NCBI RefSeq assembly: GCF_950295315.1 | Contig: NC_080162.1 | Coordinates: forward strand, 71,988,697-72,052,696 | Length of the DNA stretch: 64,000 nucleotides | Origin: Erinaceus europaeus | Lineage: Eukaryota; Chordata; Mammalia; Eulipotyphla; Erinaceidae | Direction of reading: 5' to 3' | Shown: in pieces, positions 48,000 to 56,344 of the stretch | How positions within the stretch are numbered: position 1 is the first letter of the stretch | Layout of the letters: each line of letters opens with the position of its first letter | The notes under the pieces: generated by a model | Databases searched by the model: none | Told to the model about the DNA's origin: nothing | The model's input: the letters and a program-made list of their open reading frames with translations, nothing else | Position numbers and translations under genes: made by a program

Positions 48000-48458
48000 T
48001 GCTGGGCTAGCATGGGGGTGCCTCTTCCTGGGTGCATACTCTCTGGGTTGGAGAGAACTCGACTGGAGCCAGCCTGGGCTGCTACACACTCAGTGATGTG
48101 AGGGAGATGACTCAGGAACAGACTCGTGGCAGGGCAATGCAATGTCTTTATTGATCAGAGAGCCCAGGCTTTTAAAGGGCAGACCCAGAAGTGGCAAGTC
48201 AGAAATAGAAATCACTAGAAAAGGGGCAGAGAAAGGCAAAAGGGGCTGGGAAGGTAGAAACGTCCTTAGCAACTGTGAGGGTTTTAACTGGTAGGATTAA
48301 TATTACCCTGCAGGCAGGGAGGGTCTCAAGGGTAAAAAGAAGATATATCAAAGGAATGGAATAGGTGGATATCTTTCAGGCAAAACAGTGATTATGTAGA
48401 TAGGCCATAGTATTACGAATGCAGGGTGCTTTGTGAGGCTCCTCACAATTTTCTGACA
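48000..48458 (-). repeat. Right LTR (minus orientation, full length 459 bp)
   Basis: On the minus strand it starts tgtcagaaaattgtg and ends ...cccagca at 48000, 2 nt before the primer-binding site. It has TATA-like 'ctttaaaagcc' and a polyadenylation signal (complement at 48147-48152) that defines R. The extra U3 block relative to the left LTR is about 48183-48312. Confidence 0.92.
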
Positions 48459-49007
48459 ATTGTTAAAGTATGCCAGTCTCTTGCCCTTATGCAACTTTTG
48501 CAGTCCTTGCTTTGATGAGGTTAGCTTTGGAGTGAGTGAGAGAATTATAATAAGAAGTAGGTGAGGAGGATATCTAAGTCTAAGTAGACACTATTTCATT
48601 ATGAACTTTTTACTGACTGAACTACATATTATTGTGTACTTTTGCTTTCAGGTATATATTTTGCCCTAATTTATGGATACATGTGAACATATTCTCTATC
48701 TTATGGGACCTGGTCTATATCTAGGTTTTGGGATTTTGTTAGGGAATGAACTTCCTGGAATGGAATTAGAGAATACTATGAAAGGAAAGGTCTCACTAGA
48801 GTAATGAGGCTGAAGGGTTGACATTCCATGCCTGACGTCTCTGGATACAGTCTGAAGTGAAGCATGCTGAGGTGGTAGTCCTTGCATTGGTTAGGTTGGG
48901 ATCTGCAGATGGAATATCATTTGGTATGAATTGAGAGAACCATGCAGGAAAGTAAGCCCCACCCTAGAAGTTTCAGGACTGGGGGAAATATAGATAAATG
49001 CCTACTT

Positions 49008-49244
49008 AAAAATTTTTTTAAATGGTTTTTTAATTTTTAATGTTTTTTATTATGTATTATTGTATAAAGACAGAGAGAAATTGAGAGAGAAAGATAGAGA
49101 GGGAGAGAGAGACAGAGAGACACCTGTAGCCCTGCTTCACCACTTGTGAAGCTTTCCCCTTGCAGGTGGGGACCAGAGGCTTGACCCTGGATCCTTGTGC
49201 ACTGCAATGTGTGTGCTTAACCAAGTATGCCACCGCCTGGCCCC
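49008..49244 (-). repeat. tRNA-derived SINE, type 2, sharing its target site with L1-E
   Basis: The antisense copy with a T-rich left end and 'accaagtatgccaccgcctg' head is bounded by aaatgcctactt (48996-49007 and 49245-49256). The left repeat is also the right target duplication of L1-E. Confidence 0.9.
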
Positions 49245-49377
49245 AAATGCCTACTTTTAACAATCTATTTATATGTTCATTTGGTCATGAAATAATAACT
49301 GTAATAAGCATAACTAATAAAAGTTGTTTTATTAAATTTAAAAATAAATATTAAAAAAACCAAAATATAAAAATCTG

Positions 49378-49545
49378 TGGTCTCGGAGGTGGTGCAGTGG
49401 ATGAAGCACTGGACTTTCAAGCATGAGGGCCGGGCCTTATTTCAGTCCCCGGCAGCACATGTGCCAGAGTGATGTCTGGTTCTTTCTCTCTCTCCTCTTA
49501 TCTTTCTCATGAATGGATAAATAAAAATCTTAAAAAAAAATAAAA
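49378..49545 (+). repeat. tRNA-derived SINE, type 3
   Basis: 'tctcggaggtggtgcagtgg' head, 'cggcagcacatgtgccagag' core, and 'aaataaaaatcttaaaaaaa' tail. Sense orientation. Confidence 0.88.
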
Positions 49546-49711
49546 GATAAATACATTTCATTGTATATGAATTTAATATGCAAGGAAAGAAAAACTATAA
49601 ATTTCACACTCTAAGCTGTGCTAAGCATGTTGATCTCTTTAGAAGGAGATGTATTGATATCTGTAATGTATTCTAAAAATGTACCAAACATAAGCTGAAT
49701 GGATAGATGTG

Positions 49712-50035
49712 TGATACAGGTAGCACAGCGGGCTAATCTCAAATGATGCAAAGTGCAAGGACTGGCTCTATGATCTCAGTTCAAGCCCCCAGCTCCCCAC
49801 CTACAGGGTGGGTTGCTTCACAAGTGATAAAGTAGGTCTGCAGGTGTCTGTCTTCCTCTCCCCCCCTCTTGTCTTTCCCATCTCTCTTGATTTCTCTCTG
49901 TCCTATCCAACAACAATGGCAGCAGCAACAACAACAATAACAACGATAAACAACAAGAGCGACAAAAAGGAAAAAAATAGTCTCCAGGAGTATAGCTCCA
50001 GCGATAACCCTGGAGGCTAAGGAAAAAATAAAAGA
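49712..50035 (+). repeat. tRNA-derived SINE, type 1, long form (diverged)
   Basis: 'gatacaggtagcacagcggg' head, 'ccccagctccccacctacag' core, CAACAA tail, and distal 'agcgataaccctggaggcta'. Confidence 0.85.
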
Positions 50036-50107
50036 CAGAAAAGTATAGTAAAATGTTAATGGTAGAATTAAGGTGGTAGGTATATGATATCTACTACAAA
50101 ATTCTTC

Positions 50108-50228
50108 TTCTTTTTTTTTTTTTTTTTACCAGAACACTGTCCAGCTCTGGCCTATGATGGTGTGGGGGATTGAACCTAGGACTTTGGAGCCTCTTTACAT
50201 AACAATTATGTTATCTACCCCAGCCTAC
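50108..50228 (-). repeat. tRNA-derived SINE, type 4
   Basis: Poly(T), 'ccagaacactgtccagctct', 'gattgaacctaggactttgg' and 'acaattatgttatctacccc'. Confidence 0.85.
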
Positions 50229-50279
50229 AAAATTCTTATAACTTTACTGTATGCTTGACATTTTTCACAGTCAAATGTA

Positions 50280-50845
50280 AAAGGAATTTTGTTCCAAGCA
50301 ACTTCATTTTGTTTAGCTACCCAACTCATTTTGCTGATGCTAGCGGTGTTTTGTGAATTTCCAGCCTTAAGAATTGGATTATCTAAAGGCAGGACTCAGA
50401 ATAGTCACAGCCAAGCTTCCCTTGCAACTAGCATGCAGGCCTACACTTATCACCTCACATCAGACTCTGGATCCAAAGTGTATGATCTGATGACACCGCT
50501 TAGAGCACAAATGACACCTTCTGGCACTAGTGGTGGCAGGGGCAGCTTCTGTTATCATTAAAGATGAGCCCTGTGAATGTGAAGGGAGGGGAGCATTGAC
50601 AGCAGCTGCTGCTCTTCTTTAAGGCCAATTCTGGGGTTCTGGTCATCATACCTGCAAGCCGAGTGCTGCTGATAATGCTATACATCCTCCTTATCCTTCT
50701 GATAAAGTCACTGCTGCTGAGGACAACAGTTTTATAAAGAACAGGCCTGAGAGGCGAGTATGAAACAAGCCTCCTGTCTGTAGTAGGCAGAGATCCAGAT
50801 GTGCCCACCACATCTGGTGCTGTTACTGAGATGAGAAGGCTTACC
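50280..50845. other. Intergenic sequence, probably an ancient repeat, unassigned
   Basis: Phrases such as 'gaatagtcacagccaagctt' and 'cccttgcaactagcatgcag' look like an old interspersed repeat (LTR or DNA type). I cannot name it, and no gene is seen. Confidence 0.35.
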
Positions 50846-50849
50846 TTTT

Positions 50850-51054
50850 TTATTTAAATCTTTTTATTTGTTATTGGACAGAGACAGAGAGAAATTGAGA
50901 ATGGAGGGCCGATAGAGAGAGGAAGAGAGACACCTGCAGCCCTGCTTCAGCACTCATGGAATTTGTCCCCTGCAGATGGGGACTAGGGACCTGAACCTAG
51001 GTCCTTGCACACTGTAATGTGTGCGCTTAATCAGGTGCACCACCACCTGGCTCC
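50850..51054 (-). repeat. tRNA-derived SINE, type 2
   Basis: 'aatctttttatttgttattg' to 'aatcaggtgcaccaccacct', a complete antisense copy. Confidence 0.9.
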
Positions 51055-51071
51055 AAAAGGCCTGCCTTTTA

Positions 51072-51222
51072 ATTAATTAATTAGTTAATTAATTAATGAG
51101 AAAGATGGGAAGAGAGAGAGAAAGAACCAGACATCACTCTGATACATGTGCTGCTGGGTATTGAACTCAGGACCTCACGCTTGAGAGTCCAATGCTTTGT
51201 CCACTGTACCACCTCCTGGACC
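51072..51222 (-). repeat. tRNA-derived SINE, type 3
   Basis: (TTAA)n-rich tail, 'tacatgtgctgctgggtatt' core and 'ccacctcctggaccacagg' head, read antisense. Confidence 0.88.
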
Positions 51223-52145
51223 ACAGGTCTGCCTTTTAAATGTAATTTCAAATGGGATCCTTTGGAAAAGAACATTCTCCCAACCTGAACCTCAGTCTTC
51301 TAACTCATGGAAGTTGAAAAAGGAAGAGAAAGATGAAATAGCTAAGAAGGAGTCTTTGGCTGGGTGTCTAGGCCAGGACTGGAGTCCTGCCAGTCACTTC
51401 AGAAAGTCAACTCTGAACAATCCTCCCAAAACCTTCCTGAGAGCTTTGCAGAACAGGGAGGAGCAGAGGGAGATTTCTAGGAAAAGGTATTGGAAGGACT
51501 ACATGCAGTTACTTCTTAATACTTCACCAAAATGCCAAAAAGGAGTTTCTATAAAAATAAACATAAGATTGGGAGACTCAGGAAGAAGCTAATAGCAGCA
51601 AAACTTCAAAATCTGGAAAAGGAAAAATGATAAACATTCACCGTGATATTGTAAAACTGGGAGTTGGTAAACAAAGTCATGGCGCTTAGGGGTTACTGGA
51701 AAACAAGAGTTTTTACTTCTGGTGCACCAGACCCAGAGTTGGCTAATGCCAAAAAGCTTCTGGGCCCAGATGTGCTGTAAGATTCCCCTTTTATAGATAA
51801 AGAAAAGTTGACAAGAAATGATTCACTAAGAGATGGGCTGAGGTCATAAAGGTCAAAGGCTGTCAGGACTTACAAATGGCTGGCTTTAAATCTGCCAGGG
51901 CTTTTTACAAACACCAAGAGGAAGAGGGGGTTAGGTTTAGGATTTACAGGAGCCTGATACAAGCGGTTGCCATTAATGTCTATACACTACTTCAATCTGA
52001 AATAGACTATGAGAGACAGAGAAGGTTTCACAAGCTTCCCAAAGAAAGCAATAGATCATACACACAAACTAGGAATGAATCTATGAGTGGTTTCAGTTTT
52101 CTTAACATAGTACTAGAATGTAACATGCCAAACTCTGGCAAATTT
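51223..52145. other. Unassigned intergenic sequence
   Basis: Purine-rich unique sequence with two medium open stretches (to 51592 and 51876-52169 on the plus strand). Their translations carry no motif I recognise, and I see no convincing splice or promoter context. I do not call a gene. Confidence 0.35.
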
Positions 52146-52149
52146 AACA

Positions 52150-52432
52150 AAAAAATCGCCCCCCACTAGGGCTATTGCTGGGGCTGGGAACTTGCGCCAT
52201 TCTTACAGCCCATTTTATTTTCTTCCCCCCACTCCCCCTCTTAAATTTCTGGTAGAGGATGAGAGACAGAGAAATAGAGAGAGACAGAGACAGAGAGGAG
52301 AGACTTCTGCAGCACTGCTCTACCACTTGCAAAACTTTCCCCTGTAGGTGGGAACCAGGGACTTGAATCTGGGATCTCATGCATGGTAGGTTATGTGCGC
52401 TCTACTGGGTTGAGCCACCATCCAGCCCCACC
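52150..52432 (-). repeat. tRNA-derived SINE, type 2 with the long distal part (diverged)
   Basis: 'actagggctattgctggggc', GA-rich tract, 'actttcccctgtaggtggga' and a 'gttgagccaccatccagccc' head, antisense. Confidence 0.75.
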
Positions 52433-52444
52433 AAAATCTTAAAA

Positions 52445-52775
52445 ATAAAAAATAAAAAATGCAAATTCATACAAGTTTACCATTTTAACTATTTAAAGTG
52501 GTGTTTAGTAAATTCACAATGTTGTATAACCCACTGCAGATTGTTTCTGTTATGCCGTAGCACTGTCAGTATTTTATTCACTTTCAAAAGAAATATTTCA
52601 TTCACTTTCATGGCCAAACGAAATCCCACTGTATGAATCGATTCTATTTTGTTTACCCACTCATCATTTTATGAGTATTGGGTTCGCTTCCATCTTTCCG
52701 CTGCTTTGAACATTCATGTACAAGCTTTGTTTGAACCCAAGTCTTTAAATATATTTACTATATACTAAAAAAAAG
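52445..52775 (-). mobile_element. Ancient L1M fragment
   Basis: 'caagtttaccattttaacta', 'aaattcacaatgttgtataa' and 'ctgctttgaacattcatgta' resemble old mammalian L1 3' sequence in antisense. Confidence 0.6.
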
Positions 52776-53601
52776 TAATAATAATAAAAAATAAAGCAGA
52801 CTGCAGAAAAGTCCGAGGAAAAGTCATTTTCAATTTTGAACTCTCTGCTTCAAGCCCAGCTATTACATGCCGGGTGTGACAGATTAAAAGAAGGACATTC
52901 ATGGACACCCAAGGTCTCAAAAGAAACCCTCAGGGAACACTTTCTTGAGAAATGATAAGAGGAGGTCCTGTACTATACGGGGTGGGGGGGCAGGATGGAT
53001 GGGTAGAGTGGGGTGGTGGTGGTAAGGGCTGTCTGTAATACAGGAAACAAGAACCCTGGCAGAGGAGAGAGGCAGATTGCAGCATGATTCAGAGGGAGCT
53101 CAGGATGCCAGCAAAGCACACAGAGCAGTCAGTCCAGAGTGTGTACAGGGCACACCAGCAGGCATGGGAGACACTTCTTCACATGTGAAAAGGGAGAGGG
53201 TATCTAGGGTTGTCTAGAGTTCTTGAGAGCCTTTTTCAACAACTGACAAAGTATTTAGGTTTGAAAATAGTGGTAAGAACTGGGAAAATGAGGCAAATGT
53301 AAAGCCTCAATTTTACATGGTTAATTCCAGGGCAAATAAAGCATTGTGCTGGAAAGGAAAAGTCAGCATAGGTTAATTGCAAGGACGTCATAACAATGTA
53401 AGCACCACATAGTCAGCACGCCAGGATGGCAGCATGAATACTCTGGGGTGGGGAAGATGGACTCAGGTAGTCCCAGAGGGAATTAAGAAGACTTAACCCT
53501 CATTTTCCATGAAGTCACTGGACAGCTATCACTGTCTTTCTGAAAAATAATGAAGCAGCAGAACATGCTGTTTAGAGTTGTGAGTGGAAATTTTAAAACA
53601 A
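52776..53601. other. Unique intergenic sequence
   Basis: No gene or repeat recognised. A short G-rich tract lies at 52979-53035. Confidence 0.35.
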
Positions 53602-53614
53602 CCAGGTAAAAGAA

Positions 53615-54554
53615 TCAGACAAGAGGCTAATAACCAGAACAAATAAAGAGCTTGCCAAACTCAACAACAAGAAAACAAATGACCCCATCCAAAAATAGGG
53701 GGGAGGACATGGACAGAGTATTCATCTCAGAAAAGATCTAAAAGGCCAAGAAACACATGAAAAAGTGCTCCAAGTCTTTGATTGTCAGAGAAATGCAAAT
53801 AAAGACAACAACGAGATACCACTTCACTCCTGTGAGAATGTCATACATCAGAAAAGGTAACAGTAGAAAATGCTGGAGAGGGTGTGGAGTCAAAGGAACC
53901 CTCCTACACTGCTGGTGGGAATGTCAATTGGTCCAGCCTCTGTGGAGAACAGTCTGGAGAACTCTCAGAAGGCTAGAAATGGACCTACCCTATGATCCTG
54001 CAATTCCTCGCCTGGGGATAGACCCTAAGGAACCCAACACATCCATCCAAAAAGATCTGTGTACACATATGTTCTTAGCAGCACAATTTGTAATAGCCAA
54101 AACCTGGAAGCAATCCAGGTGTCCAACAACAAATGAATGGCTGAACAAGTTGTGGTATATCTACACAATGGAATACTACTCAGCTATAAAAAATGGTGAC
54201 TTCACTGTTTTCAGCCGATCTTGGATGGACCTTGAAAAATTCATGTTAAGTGGAATAAGTCAGAAACAGAAGGATGAATATGGGATGATCTCACTCTCAG
54301 GCAGAAGTTGAAAAACAAGATCAGAAAAGAAAACACAAGTAGAACCTGAAATGGAATTGGTGTATCACACCAAAGTAGAAGACTCTGGGGTGGGGGTGAG
54401 TGGGTGGGGAGAATACAGATCCAAGAAGGATGACAGAGATCCTAATGGGGGTTGTATTGTTAAATGGGAAACTGGGGAATGTTATGCATGTACAAACTAT
54501 TGTATTTACTGTTGAATGTAAAACATTAATTCTCCAATAAAGAAATAAAAAAAC
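53615..54554 (+). mobile_element. L1-F: 5'-truncated L1 (L1-A type)
   Basis: Sense ORF2 C-terminal region, short 3' UTR and poly(A), flanked by perfect 13-bp repeats ccaggtaaaagaa (53602-53614 and 54555-54567). Confidence 0.95.
53757..54311 (+). pseudogene. L1-F ORF2 C-terminal fragment (open for 184 codons)
   Basis: ORF2 C-terminal end with [18 protein letters not shown] and a normal stop in the L1-A register. It is a fragment of a truncated element with no start or promoter of its own. Confidence 0.9.
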
Positions 54555-54619
54555 CCAGGTAAAAGAAAGGTGTATCTGTTTTGTAAAGCTACACAATATC
54601 ATCACAGTTCAAAACAAAT

Positions 54620-54774
54620 TCCTGGAAGGGTAGCTCACCTGGGAAGGTGCCCAGTCTGCCATGTGTGTGACCCAGGTTCAAGCTCAGACTTCACCACACT
54701 GGGGGAAGTGTACTTTGGTGTGGTGATATCTTTCCATCTTCTGTCTCTGTCTCTGTCTCTGTCTTTTCTATTCT
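54620..54774 (+). repeat. tRNA-derived SINE, type 5
   Basis: 'aagggtagctcacctgggaa', 'ccatgtgtgtgacccaggtt' and a (TGTCTC)n end. Confidence 0.7.
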
Positions 54775-54890
54775 TCCTTTTTTTTTTTTTCACCAGAGCA
54801 TTGCTCAGCTCCAGCTCGTGGGGGTGGTGGGTAGAATCTAGGACTTTGGAGCCTCAGGCAAGAGAGTTTCTTTGCATAATAATGATGTGA
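54775..54890 (-). repeat. tRNA-derived SINE, type 4
   Basis: Poly(T), 'caccagagcattgctcagct' and 'gactttggagcctcaggcaa', antisense. Confidence 0.8.
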
Positions 54891-54896
54891 TTCCAT

Positions 54897-54947
54897 CACT
54901 GTTGAATGTAAAACATTAATTCCCCAATAAAGAAAAAAAAGGAAAAA
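54897..54947 (+). mobile_element. Minute L1 tail (about 50 bp)
   Basis: 'actgttgaatgtaaaacatt' and 'aattccccaataaagaaaaa': only the last about 40 nt of the L1-A type 3' UTR plus an A-rich end. Confidence 0.8.
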
Positions 54948-55384
54948 ATAATTAAAAAATTCCACATTCTCTCTCTAAAAAAAAGATAATAAAATAATAA
55001 TAATTATGTGATTTCCCCTGCCCCCCCCCACTTGTATCTGAAAAAGTCAGTCTGGAGTGGTGAAGCTCTAGTGAGTCTAAATAAATACATACATACGTAA
55101 ATAATCCATGGTGAACAATTTGGTGCCTTCTAAAAAAGTTAAACATAAAATTACCCTCTGACCCTGAAATTCTGTAAATATTCAGAGGAACTGAGAGCAG
55201 AGCCTCAAATAAGGGCATGTGTAACATATTCATATGATTCATAATGACCAAAGGGAGATACAGATTAATGAATAAACAAATTGTGGAATATGTGTACAAT
55301 GGAGTGTTATTCAGCTCTAACAAAGAATGTAATACAGATACACCATAGGTGAACTTTGACAACATTCATGTTAAACAAAGCAAG

Positions 55385-55662
55385 TCAAAGAAGATGGGTT
55401 TGGGAGATCATTCATCTGGGTGGGCACCTGCTTTGCCATGTGTGGGACCCGAGTTCAAGTCCCCAGTACATCAAATGGGAGTATTATGACTCTGTGAGGA
55501 GCTTTGGTGTTGTGCTCTCTCAGCCTCTCTCTCTCCCTCCCTCTCTCCCTCTCTCTCTCCATCTCCCTCTCTCTCTCTCTCTCTCTCCTTTCTCTCACAT
55601 AAAATGATTCATAGTGGTGAAGCCCTGGTGATGACCAAAATAAGTAAGTAAGTAAATAAATA
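55385..55662 (+). repeat. tRNA-derived SINE, type 5, with (CT)n
   Basis: 'gggtttgggagatcattcat', 'ctttgccatgtgtgggaccc', a long CT tract at 55505-55590 and a (TAAG/TAAA)n tail. Confidence 0.75.
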
Positions 55663-55914
55663 AAATATGTTGTATATGAAGTCACTTACTATGTGATTCC
55701 TTTCATATGAAGTATCTAGAACAGATAAAACCAGAGACAAAAGCACATGAAATCAACGGATGCCAAGGGCTCTGAGGAGAGTGACTGCTTAATAGACATG
55801 AGATTCCTTTTTTGATGAAGATGTTTTAGAATTACATGGAGGAGGTGGTTGTATAATGTTGTCAATGCACTAAATGTCACTGAATTGTTCACTTAAAAGT
55901 GTCTATTTTTTTGA

Positions 55915-56062
55915 TATATTTTATTTATTTACTAATGAGAAAAATAGGAGGAGAGAGAAAGAGCCAGACATCACTCTGTACATGTGCTGCCAGGGACTGA
56001 ACTCAGTATCTCATGCTTGAGAGTCGAATGCTTTATCCACTGTGCCACCTCCTGGACCACAA
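55915..56062 (-). repeat. tRNA-derived SINE, type 3
   Basis: 'tttatttatttactaatgag' to 'ccacctcctggaccac', antisense, inside L1M. Confidence 0.88.
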
Positions 56063-56344
56063 AAATGTCTAATTTTATGTGACATGGATTTCACCTCAAG
56101 TAAAAAAACTGTATATAACATAATTATATAGTATCATTCTGGTTTGTATGTGTGTGCAGCTTACTAGCCTAATGAAGAGAGTCTACTACAAGCTAGAGCT
56201 AAAAGTCAGTTTCCTTCTATATTCCTCTCCTGGCTATTCCATTCATTTTTATTTCTAATCCCCTTCCTGTGAAATGGAGTAATAGACTTCCTTTTAAAGA
56301 AAATAAGTATTAACCATTGTTCTTATTTAAAAATTATTTATTTA

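Larger units (their letters stand above)
46096..48458 (-). mobile_element. Class II endogenous retrovirus with inverted LTRs, internally deleted
   Basis: A 2,363-bp element flanked by 6-bp repeats attgtt (46090-46095 and 48459-48464). The right LTR (48458-48000), primer-binding site, leader and gag all read on the minus strand. The left LTR (46096-46418) reads on the plus strand. Both outer ends are therefore U3 starts (tgtag / tgtca). Gag ends in the nucleocapsid region, where it meets the U5 end of the left LTR head to head. Protease, polymerase and envelope are absent. A 6-bp duplication and betaretrovirus-like Gag indicate class II. It is defective and cannot encode a virus. Confidence 0.9.
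44982..48993 (-). mobile_element. L1-E: truncated long-3' UTR L1 fragment carrying a retrovirus
   Basis: 3' UTR only, antisense on this strand, nearly identical in order to L1-D 28885-30660. It is bounded by perfect 14-bp repeats ataaatgcctactt (44968-44981 and 48994-49007). Without the retrovirus (46096-48458 plus one TSD copy) it would be about 1.64 kb. Confidence 0.92.
55030..56115 (+). mobile_element. Ancient L1M, interrupted by two SINEs
   Basis: ORF2-end-like 'gaacaatttggtgccttcta' and 'aattgtggaatatgtgtaca', then 3' UTR 'tactatgtgattcctttcat', 'attacatggaggaggtggtt' and 'actgaattgttcacttaaaa', resuming after the SINE with 'tatgtgacatggatttcacc'. The order matches old placental L1M families. 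Confidence 0.75.

Noticed and set aside
46096..48458. Ordinary provirus with a later inversion of one LTR
   Set aside because: It would require a breakpoint exactly at the LTR/host junction while leaving the 6-bp duplication perfect. A pre-integration origin is simpler, though not proven.
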